From Planctomycetaceae bacterium (GTDB taxonomy: Bacteria > Planctomycetota > Phycisphaerae > UBA1845 > UTPLA1), in NCBI GenBank assembly GCA_006969385.1, contig CP030884.1, forward strand, positions 4,148,249 to 4,212,248: a stretch of 64,000 nucleotides of DNA, in the 5' to 3' direction. The first letter of the stretch is position 1, and every line of letters begins with the position of its first letter. The notes below the pieces were generated by a model. That model was not told where the DNA came from. It saw only the letters and a list, made by a program, of their open reading frames with translations, and made no database searches. This document shows, piece after piece, positions 41,001 through 51,200 of this stretch. The position numbers and the translations under genes are program-made.

Positions 41001-41742
41001 TGGCGATTTGGATACAGAGTTCTTCCATTCTGATCACACTAAATCTACTAGTATTAAAACGGATGAGAATGTAACTGGTGCGATCGAGATTTTGTATTAC
41101 CCGTTTGGCGTCATTAGATTTGACGTATCCCAGTCCGAGAGCTCAGAGTGTCGGTATTGGTTTATTGGTAAGGAGACTGATATTGAAAGTAATCTCGTTT
41201 ACATTGAGGCCCGTTACTATCGCTCTCAACTTGCAAGATTTATCACCGTCGATCCTTACCAGCCTGATCATGATATTTTACTGATGCCGCAAATGATGAA
41301 TGTGTTTTCATATTCGTTTAATCGACCAATGGTTTACAGTGATCCCTCCGGACAAATGGGCCGCGTTCTCGACGTAGTAGGAGTCGGCCTCTCAAAGAAA
41401 GAAACCGCCGATGCCGCTGAAGATTTCGCAAGAACATATAACTTTAAATTCGATCTTCTCGATGCAATTGAGAATAATCGAATCAATGGCCCTCAGGCGA
41501 GAGAACTAGAGGAGCTTCAGGGGATCTTGGAGCAACAAACACTAAAGGAGCTAAAGGGGCAGGTAGGTAAAGAAATCCTTCAGTCCGTCGCGACTCCATT
41601 TGCTATAGGTGGACGCACCGCTTTTCCTCGTGCGGTCCGACAGCTAAAGCGCATTGCTCGTCGCTCATTGGTAGCTGGCAAGCTTTTTAAGGAACTTGCT
41701 GGTAAGGATATTTCTTCGGCGGATCTTCTCAAAAAACGTTAG
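35098..41742 (+). CDS. SpvB / TcdB-mid / RHS-core protein, fused TcB-TcC-like toxin (2214 aa)
   Basis: A signal peptide (residues 1-31, ending ARAQ) precedes an SpvB domain (about 40-340: RPTGPGSLEGLGDAF, GFTPLVGLTYD, GNGQGPVGIGWKL, TDKGLPRYND). FG-GAP/VCBS-type blades follow at 350-660 (DLNGDSLPDIL, DMTGDGIADF, DINGNGTTDLI). Then comes a TcdB-middle region (681-800) with YYDPLEKQFRGFGFV. RHS/YD repeats span about 1068-1798, a GWN-type domain 1801-1965, and the RHS core 1991-2086 (LVYIEARYYRSQLARFITVD then YSDPSGQMG). The last ~128 residues are the variable toxin tip, unrecognised. This is the domain order of TcB followed by TcC. GC content drops sharply near 40930, before the core. The frame stops at TAG 41740, just after an A6 run; the -1 frame continues (see separate entry). 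The start lies 9 bp after the giant gene, so they form one operon. A Sec signal is unusual for Tc components. Confidence 0.8.
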   Translation: MMHCVSRPVQNSLYCGFLALATLLFTPLARAQEAQDKNGVSPNVISRPTGPGSLEGLGDAFQPALNTGMAKYAVQMQLPPGVAGFTPLVGLTYDMGNGQGPVGIGWKLDVGCIRRQTDKGLPRYNDGVMGEAPDRFIGMEEEELVPLNGGFYLAKIEGTYLRYQRVGDHWEARSKSGILLKFGQTANSRVTSADGSQIYKWCLDEQVDTHGNVIQYTYELLNPADRRTYLREIRYGPGAPLWNDSYSATFNYETRSDTFTDYRSGFKVKISYRLSSVDIQFNTDLIRRYTLGYEAHDHWSLLTTVTTIGNDSVSALPSTTFEYNVAEICNPTETLSANDALITSGAGLAAVMDDTRVDLIDLNGDSLPDILDTGLLHSAYINRGPADPVNGLGAINWEGPIDITALEPRVLNFDLSEADVHLSDMTGDGIADFVITDDFGGEFFENMASVAWGASHPISDGGVPPPSPMDPNNPNVKTGDFDFDKRIDIIRSDDAGYTIWFNQGNGNYSAPVLTDGAVDNGEVIQFDDPGVELADLTGDRLNDVVQIQSDRVVYCASLGRGNFAPCIEIPLPPGRTIDVTPDGNLQRASMQDVNADGLADLVVERAQGDDLWIWLNLGNNTFSSSCTVTNCPTSSDAVVRWADINGNGTTDLIYADSFLPTSKINAVDIGLLLNGSPHTNLLKSISNGYGRKTDIIYKTSTEYLQQARSDGNEWTTTIPFPTSVVGRTETSIGLDLDGFTDEGPNGDTYITDFTYRDGYYDPLEKQFRGFGFVKQIELGDERFGGTKAPTLVTRFRFHTGAPDGFDNDGDGQIDEEDFFAGREEEPLKGVELWRELTILPNDPMQDGSFAPDSQTFERHISPLDPAEGGWTIRNLCTATGGAIPVKVASLGGTASNYFTDDFYSREVRQSVRNKVVSTMLELGAGTPKTLVEESDIDVFGNDTIKFMRGDTSNPHDNMWQKTEYAHQGDALGNWMLDRVGRVVVRNCDVTNETEVTCETSGTFVSETRNFYDGDAFMGLGAGEVGTRGVLHRTEALVGDGTAPALTDRSFILGDPRNPTGTIDVLRQQVDQYGNPEVLRDARGNDRIIGYDAVMQTYPESELIVVGDGSDDLLINATYDYRWGKPLTLTDFNGNTSRFNYDQFGRLFQEYLPGDPDGEPTMSYQYNLGMPFSSIVSTAHPREGGLPGEPPVDVITTQYFDGIGRKLGMYENGGNVMREVTLYNPRGTACKVYQPYTGHANSNGTWTLPPSTDPAYTTTNDAKGRATEIMTPPDQQGVIATMRKVYEPLRVIEYDGEDNRTGSPHENTPKTLVFDGLERLIEVHEIEGISTVDAGTFITRYRYALPDLLAEIEDANGNIKYMRYDGLGRKIFMNDLNRGHMTYTYDAASNLVRTMDAKLQEIVYGYDGANRLKTEDYLDTGHPLSLNRSPDVIYHYDAPSADYPNLTNLKGKLSYVEDLTGAEYFGYNQRGQANTTIKRIDQIGGGTKDYQTSTLVDNLDRVYQIVYPDGGVVRQTYDARGLLQSIPNFAPAMDYEPSGQPAMVMFQNGVVTLRSYDPRLRLQTLFTDNSSAEIFQDLSYTYDQVDNITNITDGRTLPMGEEERSQTASYLMDNLYRLRQANGAGYGIINYDYDRLGNMALKQSGDIADPDVNIGDMLSGQDLVGGAGQAGTSNRIGREVGDAPGPHALTSTTNVPYSGSDTRSFAYDDNGNMTNNNGDLYVFDFKDRLGDVDVVGSPTPDIRYLYDYSDRRVIKRVDGNQTSYINRYSEIRDGELVKYVWNGDQRLAKVTGDMPAAPVATQFIDLKVGWNAISFQIDPGSTDIATILADIDGNYDAIYGYDGTQYLEYLPGGMSNTLTELLPNHGYWVFMNTDATLQLEGPVSTDPVMLSAGWHFVGIPGLGATSTTDLLTQYPEIDRIWATADGGDSWQVAGQGIPSGIGGLGLTPNYFAFWIRDNLGVTLTQNPGVGDLDTEFFHSDHTKSTSIKTDENVTGAIEILYYPFGVIRFDVSQSESSECRYWFIGKETDIESNLVYIEARYYRSQLARFITVDPYQPDHDILLMPQMMNVFSYSFNRPMVYSDPSGQMGRVLDVVGVGLSKKETADAAEDFARTYNFKFDLLDAIENNRINGPQARELEELQGILEQQTLKELKGQVGKEILQSVATPFAIGGRTAFPRAVRQLKRIARRSLVAGKLFKELAGKDISSADLLKKR

Positions 41743-41951
41743 AACGCTTTGAGCGAGTAACAGGACTACAGAAACAGATTCGGCAAAAGCTGAGAGATCG
41801 AGAGGGATTGATCAAAAATGGAGTTGATTCGAGTGATCCTTCAGTTGTGGACCTAGACAAGCAGATTAGTGCTGCGTACAGCGAATTTCAGGAACTCGGA
41901 GGCGACGTAAGCAAAGTAACCTATCGCGGTGTAATCAATCAAGAGAATTGA
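41736..41951 (+). other. -1 frame continuation of the RHS toxin tip
   Basis: If one base is slipped at the A6 run (41731-41736), translation continues ...LLKK-TLERFERVTGLQKQIRQKL... for 71 codons to TGA 41949-41951. The segment is helical, charged and protein-like (DRDREGLIKN-type start, then DLDKQISAAYSEFQEL, ending GVINQEN). There is no ATG or Shine-Dalgarno sequence for a separate gene. Either a frameshift mutation has truncated the toxin, or expression uses -1 slippage. Tentatively the intact tip would be 2285 residues. Confidence 0.55.
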
Positions 41952-41994
41952 TCCGATCAATCCTCGTTATGTGGCTTTAATGAATTTACGGTGG

Positions 41995-42029
41995 CTGGCG
42001 GCAAATGGCAATGGTCAGCTTGCTGCCAG
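41995..42029 (+). terminator. Hairpin after the RHS gene
   Basis: Arms CTGGCGGCAA and TTGCTGCCAG (one mismatch) with a 15-nt loop, followed by TGTTTC. Weak terminator candidate between module 1 and module 2; the surrounding 41952-42210 holds no gene. Confidence 0.35.
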
Positions 42030-42210
42030 TGTTTCGAGCGCAGTGGAAACGTTGTTTTTGAGTGTTGAGCTGGACCGTATTGGTGCTTGAGTCGTTAAGG
42101 ATCTCCGACACTGATACAGCCCAACACATGCCGTCAGGCAACGAAAATGAGAATCAGCAACGCATCTGCCGAGATAGTCGTGCAAACGCGCTGCATAGGA
42201 GTGAATAGCC

Positions 42211-42819
42211 ATGAATCGAAGAATCAGCTTATTTTTATTGGCCGTCAGCTGCATCTTGGCAGCATCGACCGCCACCTTCGCCTCGATCCCTGAACCTTCC
42301 GTACTACTCTATGGCACGTTGAGCATCGGCGGCGAGCCGGTGGGTGCGGGCGATGATGTGCGGTTGTATGCGATGGTGCCGGAGGCGCCGGATGAAGTGG
42401 GATCGTATTTGATGGGTTCCAACGTGAACGCGGGGAACCTGTATGCGTTGCAGGTACGGCTGGAATCACTGGCAGACGGGACACAGCAGAGTAATAACCG
42501 CGCGTTGGTGGGTCAGACGGTGCAGGTGTTTGCGGAAGGCGATGATGTTCCCGGCGGGCCGGTGTTGTTGACCAACTTCAAGATCTGCGAACGCGGCCAA
42601 GTGGTGAACATCGATCTGCCGGGTACGGTGCCGGGGAACCTGGGCGACTTCGATGGCGACTGCGATGTGGACTTTGACGATCTGAATCCCTTTGTGGATG
42701 TGTTGCTCGGGAACAACATGACACCGTCGGCACAGGTGACGGCGGACATGAACGCCAGTGGCGCGGCCAATGGTGCGGACATCGAACTGTTCGTGCAGGC
42801 GCTGCTGAATAACGGGTAA
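42211..42819 (+). CDS. Exported dockerin-like protein, module 2
   Basis: 202 residues from ATG 42211, with GGAG about 9 nt upstream. The signal peptide (MNRRISLFLLAVSCILAAST) is unrelated to that of the module 1 protein, but from SIPEPSVLLYG onward the two are about 97% identical. The C-terminal pair of EF-hand-like motifs (FDGDCDVDFDDL; MNASGAANGADI) is conserved. The different signal peptide and upstream region mean this copy has its own promoter context. First gene of module 2. Confidence 0.75.
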   Translation: MNRRISLFLLAVSCILAASTATFASIPEPSVLLYGTLSIGGEPVGAGDDVRLYAMVPEAPDEVGSYLMGSNVNAGNLYALQVRLESLADGTQQSNNRALVGQTVQVFAEGDDVPGGPVLLTNFKICERGQVVNIDLPGTVPGNLGDFDGDCDVDFDDLNPFVDVLLGNNMTPSAQVTADMNASGAANGADIELFVQALLNNG

Positions 42820-43074
42820 CAAGATTTCTGTTTCGGTGTGTTGGTGATTGTTCGTTCTGAATGATCGCCCCGATGAGTTTGTGTGTTCGAATCGGAGCGA
42901 ATAAGAGGCATTCAGTTCTTGCGGGTCTGATCTCAGTTTTAGGCTTGTTTGGGTCGGCTGTTTCTTAATCGCTGGGTAAGTCCCTTTCGTTGCGAGTGCA
43001 TGCGATGAGAGGAAGTTAGCCGCCGACGTGATCGTTCTGTCACGAGGTGCGGCCCAGTGCAGGATGGAGCGGCC
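42820..43074 (+). other. Conserved intergenic spacer, copy 2
   Basis: Partner of 19699-19953, nearly identical over the first 200 bp. No gene and no clear terminator. Confidence 0.45.
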
Positions 43075-45090
43075 ATGCAGCCATCTCTCGATCATCGTGC
43101 TGAATTGGATCAGGACCTATGCCGTTGGCCCGCTGTTCAATCAGCGATAGCCAATACGCTAGAGCCAGCCCCGGTAAACCACCGTAGTGGTCACCATCAA
43201 AAGCGACGACATCCTTCATTGGGTGTGGTCGCTTTTTTGTTGGTGCTGGCAGGTAGTGCATCTGTTGCCAACGCCCAATGGCGGACGCAACAGGTGGAAC
43301 TGCGGCAGGGATGGAACAGCGTCTATCTGACGGTGGATCCCGAGCCGCGCGAAGCGGATCTGCTGTTTGCCGGTGATGGCAGCATCGAGATGGTGTGGGC
43401 GCATTCGAACGCGCCGCTCAATCCGACAGTGCCGAATTGTCCACAACCGTCGAATCCCGATCCCGATTGTCCGGCCCCGGATGTGCGGCACTGGCAGTCG
43501 TGGGTACCAAACACCAACAGTGCCAACTTCCTGAATAGCTTGCGGGTGATCGAAGGGGGCCGGGTCTATCAGATCAAGGCCAGTAGCGCCACCACGCTCA
43601 GCATCACGGGTAAACCGCACAGCAAGAAGGCGAACTGGCGTGCGGGGTTGAACCTGGTCGGCTTCCATGTGGCCAGCAATCAACGACAACTGACGCCCAT
43701 TGATGATGCGGACCTGCAGCCGGTACCGAACAACCAAAACACCGGCAACAACGATCAACCCACCGAGTTGGATAACGACGCGATTGGCAACCTGCCAGGC
43801 AATGTCATTGACAGCGCCATCAGCTTTGCCGAGTACCTGGCACCCTCTACCGCCCACAGCACTGTACGGGTCTATCAATGGTGGCCCGATGGCGATTGGC
43901 TGGAAGTGAACCCGGCCAGTGACATCGTTTATGGTGAAGGCTACTGGGTCACCGCCACCAGTGCATCCAACTATGACGGCCCCATCGATATCGACCGTAG
44001 CAGTTTGCGGGGTATTGACTATGGCCAACTGCTCAACGAACACCCACTGACCCTGATCAACCAGGATGACAGTGGCAACGCCACGGTCACCATCGAACGG
44101 GTGGCGTCGGCTCAACCGCCGACCAATCCATCGCTGGCCGGCAATGTACCGGTGCGTTGGTTGGACTATGGCGCGGGCAGTGAACGCGAGACGGTCTATC
44201 AGTGGTATGACCTGCATCGCGATAGTTGGGAACTGGGCCCCAAGAATGACGCCAGCGGTAAGTTGGTGCTGAGACTGGCCACGCAACGTGCCGGTCTCTC
44301 AACAGCGACCGTAAATGCCAACGGCGCCGGTTCGCAGTACCAAGGCCTACTGCGTATCAGCAACAACCAAGGTTACGAACGCTTCATCCCGATGGCGTTG
44401 CAACAAGGGCCATCGCAAGGTCTGTGGGTAGGGGAAGTCGAGATCAACCAGATGGCCTTCACCAATGTGGGGGGCGATGGCGATGCCACCACGCCACGAC
44501 CGACGGCCCAGCCCTTTACCTTCCGCGTCATCCTGCACGATTCGAAGAGCGGTGGAGTGAAGCTGCTCAACGATGTGGTTCTGATGGCTACCACCACCAC
44601 CGGTGATACCGATGTACTGGTGACCCAGGACATCGACCCGGTGTTCAAGGACAGCCTGGTATCGGCCAGTCTGCAGAACGGGGAACCCTTTACCCCACGC
44701 ATCAGCACGGCGGCCTATGCCCTGGATGCGGATCTACTCCTGACCGGCATGATCGGTAATGACGTATCGGGCAGCATCACGGTGGGTACGGATAACCCGC
44801 TGAATCCCTTCTATCACAAGTTCCACCCGGACCATAACAGTGGTTCGGATGTGTACGAGGTGGCGCGCAGCTTCAACATGAACTTCAGCCAGGCGGAGCC
44901 GGAAGACTTCGTGGGTACCGGTTATGGCTCGGATGTGTGGGGCGGTACTTGGACCGAATCGATCACGGGCCTGCTGAATACCACTAATAACGGTATGCCG
45001 TTGGGCACCATCGAGGTGGAGGGCAACTTCTTGATCTATCGCATCTCGCAGATCGGGGAGTTGAACCAGGCCCTGCCCGGTGGGTCTTAA
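43075..45090 (+). CDS. Exported 'GWN' beta-domain protein, module 2
   Basis: 671 residues from ATG 43075, with the same GGAG spacing as copy 1. The architecture is identical to copy 1: long n-region, signal core ending ASVANA, GWN domain, beta-rich body, identical last ~110 residues. Substitutions concentrate in the n-region (PAVQSAIANTLEPAPVNHRS versus PAATSAAANTTTSATVNRSS) and at scattered surface-type positions, most of the body being unchanged. That pattern suggests purifying selection on, or recent gene conversion of, the mature domain. Role inferred from position only: partner of the second giant protein. Confidence 0.65.
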   Translation: MQPSLDHRAELDQDLCRWPAVQSAIANTLEPAPVNHRSGHHQKRRHPSLGVVAFLLVLAGSASVANAQWRTQQVELRQGWNSVYLTVDPEPREADLLFAGDGSIEMVWAHSNAPLNPTVPNCPQPSNPDPDCPAPDVRHWQSWVPNTNSANFLNSLRVIEGGRVYQIKASSATTLSITGKPHSKKANWRAGLNLVGFHVASNQRQLTPIDDADLQPVPNNQNTGNNDQPTELDNDAIGNLPGNVIDSAISFAEYLAPSTAHSTVRVYQWWPDGDWLEVNPASDIVYGEGYWVTATSASNYDGPIDIDRSSLRGIDYGQLLNEHPLTLINQDDSGNATVTIERVASAQPPTNPSLAGNVPVRWLDYGAGSERETVYQWYDLHRDSWELGPKNDASGKLVLRLATQRAGLSTATVNANGAGSQYQGLLRISNNQGYERFIPMALQQGPSQGLWVGEVEINQMAFTNVGGDGDATTPRPTAQPFTFRVILHDSKSGGVKLLNDVVLMATTTTGDTDVLVTQDIDPVFKDSLVSASLQNGEPFTPRISTAAYALDADLLLTGMIGNDVSGSITVGTDNPLNPFYHKFHPDHNSGSDVYEVARSFNMNFSQAEPEDFVGTGYGSDVWGGTWTESITGLLNTTNNGMPLGTIEVEGNFLIYRISQIGELNQALPGGS

Positions 45091-45280
45091 GGCAGATCAT
45101 GGAAAACGGGGAACAACACACGTTGTGACCGGAATCCCCAGCTCACCCCCGGATGAAACTGAAGCAGCTCGGCAACCCGACAACGCAGTATTCGACGTGA
45201 ACCTCGCGACCCAAGAACCGTCGCGCATCAGATAGCTAGACAGTTAAGTCCATAACCATCGACTGGAACGAGACGCCACG

Positions 45281-48200
45281 ATGATGAACGACCTTCACCT
45301 CAGCAACGGATCCACCCTCAATACCTGCAGCCTGCCACGCACCGCGGCACCACAACCGCGACAATGGCGAACGGCACTCACAGCCATGACTGCTGCAATG
45401 CTCACCATGGTCAGCTTCGCTGGCACTGCCCATGCAGAGATCATCTATGTGGATGATTCGGCTACCAGTGGCATGGATACCGGCACCAGCTGGGCCGATG
45501 CGCATGTCTTCCTGCAGACGGCGCTTGAACGGGCACAGGCAGGGGATGATATTTACGTCGCTGCGGGGATCTATTATCCAAATCTTGGAGTGAGTAGCCC
45601 GCAGCCGTCGGTTCGGATGGAATCTTTCAATATGAAGGATGGCGTACGAATCTTCGGTGGCTTTCCCGTTGGCGGTAGCTTTGCAAATCGCAACCCTGAA
45701 CTATTCCACTCATTACTCTGCGGAGATCTGGCAGATAATGATGATCCGGCTCAGTTTCCAGATGGTCCGAGCTACGCAGACAATTCGTACAACATAGTTG
45801 ATATGGCTGGTGCGAACTCTGCTGCCCTGCTCGATGGTTTTACTATTTCCGGAGGCAATGCTAATGGCTCCTCATCGATCGGCGCCCATATTGGTGCTGC
45901 ACTTTTCTCTACGATTGGGGAAGGCCGAGTACGCAACTGTAAATTCCATGATAATTTCTCGTTAGTTGCTGGGGGAGCCGTCTACGCGGTCTCTGACATT
46001 GAATTGCAGGACTGTGAATTCTCGAATAACCAATCACTTGGTCGTGGCGGAGCTATTTATCTCACAATCGGCTCAATTCGGGTGATTCGTTGTATTTTTG
46101 ACTCAAATATTTCCGAAGCAACTGGCGGTGGCGGTGCAATGTCTGTCGCAACCGGCACTTCATTTGTCGCGTTTTGTGATTTTGTGAATAACACGGCACC
46201 AGAAGGCGGCGCGGTATCAAATGATGGAACCTCGGCGCCCAGCTTTGTCAATTGTCGATTCTTATCAAATACAGCTATTGATGGTAATGGTGGTGCAATC
46301 AACAACCGAGGAGATTCGCCAATTAAGGTTGCGAACTGTCTATTTAGTGGCAATTCCGCGAATACCGACAGAAACATTGCTGTTTATGGCGGAGCGATTT
46401 TCACCACAAAAGGCAATTACCAGAATTGTACGATCGCGTACAACCAAGCAAAGTCTGATGCAGGTGGGGTTGGTGTGGCGAACACAGGCGATGCTTCATT
46501 TATTAATTGTATTCTTTGGGGCAATTCGGCAGGTCAGCCCGCAATCCAAAATCAGTTGGCATCATTTACCCCCACGATTGACGTCGACATTTCGTATTCG
46601 TGCATCCAAGTTGACGACGCTGCTGCTGTATATCCGGGCGAGGGCAACATCAAGACGCCGCCCGCATTTATTGATGCAGACGGAGTTGACTCAGTTTTTG
46701 GGACATTTGACGATAATTTCCGGCTTCAAATCGCTTCGCCTTGTAATGATGCAGGTTCGAATACAGTCCTCGCCGACAATGCAGGTTTTCGGGTTACGAC
46801 AGATCTCGATGGAAACTTTCGTTGGGCTGATGATTCGATTGCTAATCCAACGAATTCTGTAGGCGAGAGTTGCGCGGACGGTGTTGCGCCACCATATCCA
46901 ATGGAAGACGCCGAATGTCCAGCGATTGATGCGATTATCGATATGGGGGCGTACGAATTTTCGGCAACCGAAGCGCCCTTCGAGGTTGTGTATGTGGATG
47001 CCAACGTGGGTGGAGGCGATGCAAGTGGTTCGTCTTGGGCGAATGCGATGCCTGATTTGCAGTTGGCTTTGAATCTCACTAACCAAGAAGCAAGTACGAT
47101 CCGAGAGATCTGGGTCGCCGCTGGAACGTACTATCCAAGTAGCTCAGGTGACCGTTCGGCGACGTTTAGTATTCCGGCGGACGTCGGCATCTACGGTGGG
47201 TTTGACGGTGAGGATTCACTTCTTTTCCCCGGGGGTGAAACGGTTCGAGAGCAGAGAAACATCGATCCGGATAACAACGGCTGTATTCTGAGCGGCGACA
47301 TTGGGACGATGGGAGATGATTCAGATAACTCATTCACTGTTTTGTCGTTACTAAACGGTGCTCGTGATGCACGACTGTCTGGATTTGTGATTACAGGAGG
47401 AAATGCAAATGTAAACTCCGCTGAGATTCTAGAAAAAATTGCGGGCGGGCTTTACTGCAGTGATAATTCTTTTCTTAGTCTCGACCATTGCAACTTCAAT
47501 ACGAATCGAGCAGATACATGGGGCGGCGCGATCTTTGGCGCACCGAGCAGTCACATAGATGTAGAATCTTGTAAATTTCTAAGCAACGGGACTATCGCAT
47601 CTGGTGCAGCCTATCACGGCCATGCGGCCACTGCTCACTTTCGTAATTGTAGTTTCAATGCGAATGGCTCCAGTGCCTCACCGGGCGGTGGTGGCGGTGC
47701 AATCTTCGCCCGCGTGAATTCGTTTATCACGATTGATGATTCACTATTCAAATTCAATGTTGCAGCTGGCGGCGGCGATGGGGGAGCGATTCACCTAGAC
47801 ACTTCAAACGCAAACATCAATAACTGCGTTTTCTACCTAAACTCAGCATCGTTTGGTGGTGGCATTTATGCAGAAAATGCAGTAATGACGACCATAAACG
47901 GCTCAGAGTTCTCGGCGAATCAGGCTGGTGAAGGAGGGGCAATTCACCTTTACCTTAACAGTTCATTCGCGCTGAATGACAGCGATTTCATTTGGAACTT
48001 CGGTTCTGCAGGGGCTCCAGGTGGTGGCGGTGCGATTTTTGCTGAAGCTTCGTCTTCGTTTAATGCCCAGGTTAGTCGTTTTGTGGGGAATCTAAGTAAC
48101 GGTGATGGTGGAGCGGTTAGGCTCTTCAATAACTCGAACGCCAACATAATTAACTGTGAACTCGTTGGCAATACGTCTGGTAGCCATGGCGGTGCATTGA

Positions 48201-51200
48201 ATGCATCAGGTGGTGGCGGGGCAGATGCGTTCGTGATTGTCAATTCGACTATCGCCGACAATATTGCGGGGAATAATGTGGGTCACGGTATTCATCAAGC
48301 AAGTACGGGTTCTGCATTCGTCAGGAATTCGATTCTATGGAACAATCCTGGTCAAAATGATGTTGTATGTTCCGGCGGCTTGTTAGATATTGCATTCTCA
48401 ATTCTTCAGGATGGTACGGCACTTGCAATTAACTGTGGATCGAGTTTCGGTACAAATATTAGCTCTGGAAATCCCCTGTTTGTGGGCGGTCCAACAGGCC
48501 AATTCACTGCCGATGCATCCTACGCAGGTAACGATGGAATCACGACACTTGTTGACGTGAATGCTAGCTACGCGGTTGACGAATTAGTAGGTTTGTCTAT
48601 TAGTCCGGATATCAGTGATCCTCGACAGACTGTGGTTGTCGCGAATACGGCAACTGAAATACTTGTACGCGGAGATGTGACGGCTCAGGTTCCAGTCGGT
48701 GGGCCATACCCAATCTATCAGCTAAATAATTATCGCATACAAGCGGGAAGTGAATCACCAGCGATTGACGCCGGTGAAAATGACTTTTTGGACCTCAATA
48801 ATGATGGCAACAATAAAGATGATATCCCGAGCGATATTGATGGAAAACCACGCATTGCGAATCTCACTGTGGATTTTGGTGCATTTGAGAGCATTGTCGA
48901 TTGCAACATGAACGGCGTCGATGACTCTGTCGACATCTCAAATTCGACAAGTGGAGACTGTAACACAGATAACATTCCCGACGAATGTGAGATTGGTCTT
49001 CTGACGGGTGAATTCTCCGCGACGTCTTTTGTCAACAGCACAGATGGGGCTAAGAGTGCGCCTCGAATTGCGACCGACGGCGACAATACTTGGGGTGTTG
49101 TCTGGAGAGAAAATCTTGCTAGCCAGAGTGATAACGACATTTATTTCGCAAGGTCTATCGACGATGGATTCACTTGGGGCGGCGTTATTGCACTGAATTC
49201 AGATGCTGCAACAGACTCGGATGGCCAGGCAAATCCTGAGTTGGCGACTGATGGGAACGGAACTTGGATTGCAATGTGGGAGTCGGTGGAACCGACTCCA
49301 GATATTGAGTTTGCTCGCAGCACAGACAATGGAGCGACGTGGACTCCGAGCTCTGTGATACACCCTTATTTCAATACGGATGTGGGTGCTGAACGTCGAG
49401 TATCAGTTGACACGGATGGCGCAGGAAATTGGATTGCCGCATTCGAGTCTGATGGGATAACTGGGGTTGTATCCGATATTGATATTCTGGTTTCGCGAAG
49501 CACGGACAATGGTGCCACATGGACGATGCCCACGGTTATCCACCCGTATGCGTCGTCAGACAACGAAGAGGATCGCGTCCCCAAGATAAAGTACAACCCG
49601 GTGACGGGGACTTGGCTTGTTTGCTGGTGGAGCCGTGGCAGCTTAGGGGTGGGGCCGGATTTTGATGTAGGTGTGATTCGGAGCACTGATGGTGGGGCGA
49701 CGTGGCTATCCCCGCAAATCTTAAACAACTTCGGATCTTCCGACGGGCCCGCAGAAGACGACTTTGTCAACGATGTCGAAGTTGGTGCTGCCGGTAACTG
49801 GATAGTGGTGTGGGAATCGCGGGCTGACTACCAAGGCACTGGAACAGATCAGGACATCCTGTTGTCGGTAAGTTCAGATGATGGTCTTAACTGGGATGAC
49901 CCGGTGGCCGTCAACTCGACTGCTGTGGGTGACACCGCGTTCGATTCTCTTCCAAGCATTGAAGTTGACCAGAACAATAATTGGATGGTGGTTTGGTGGG
50001 GAGACGCAGTCTTGCCTGCGGATGGTGCTGACGCTGATGTCTATTACTCAGTCTCTGCGAATAAGGGATTGAGGTGGACCGCCTTGCAACCAGTGAATGA
50101 CTATTCAGCCATTGACGGGCCGGGGACTACTGATGGCGATTCTGAAGCGACGGTTGCCGTCGATAATGACGGCCTATGGGTTGTTGTTTGGACCTCGAAT
50201 TATGATGGTATTCCCGGATTACAATCAGCCACAGAGAATATTTTGTACTCGCGGTTGCGGGTGACACTCGATTGCGATCAGAATGGGATTTTGGACATCT
50301 GTGAGCTATTCAATGGAAATCAATCTGATAACAATGGCAACCTTCTAATCGATACGTGTGATAACGACTGCGATGAAAACGGGATCTCAGACGTTCTTGA
50401 ACTTGAGCGTGATACAGATGCTGACGGATTCATTGAGGATCCTAATTTCGCCGCATGTGACAATTGCCCGACGGTGTTTAACCCTGGCCAGGACGATGGC
50501 GATGGTGACGGCGTTGGGGATTTGTGCGATATCTGCGACGGCGGTGATGACAATATTGACAGTGACGGCGATGGTGTGCCGGACTTCTGTGACAACTGTA
50601 ATCCGTCGGATTGCCAATCACCGGGTTGCGATCCGGTAAATCCAGGCCAGGTTGATTCTGATGGGGATATGGTCGGCGATGCGTGTGATATCTGTCCGAA
50701 CTTTTTCAACCCGCAGCAGTTGCCGGGAGATAACTGCGAGCAGTTCTTTGCGTTGGGTTCACGCTTAGATCCGCCCGCTTTCATCCAAGCCCATGTCGAT
50801 TTATCGCGTTCAGTTGTTGAAGTCACGACGAATACGGTTTGGTTACAGGGTGGAATTGATCCATTATCTATTCCCGACAATGAATGGGTTGCAGCGGACC
50901 AACACGTGTTTTATTACAACAACGTCGCCGATCCCCAGGATCCGTCGATTGTTGATGGCCTGTTTGCGATAGATGCTGGCTTAATTCGGATCGAATGGCG
51001 TGACGCACAAGGAGTGCCCATTGATGGCGTTGGCCGATCGCTCTTTTTAGTGGAAGACGAGGTCGCTCAGAACCCTTGGACGGTGGGAGTGCAGTATTTC
51101 CTGGACTACAACGAGGGTCAGTTCCAGGAAGATGCGGATGTGAAGATTGAAGCGCCGTTCTTTGCGACGGTGCGTTACAACACGCAGATTCTGGAGCAGC

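Larger units (their letters stand above)
42278..45540 (+). repeat. Duplicated block A, copy 2 (partner 19157 to about 22440)
   Basis: See copy 1. Conserved from the signal-peptide cleavage region of the 202-aa gene to about codon 87 of the second giant gene, including both intergenic spacers. Confidence 0.85.
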
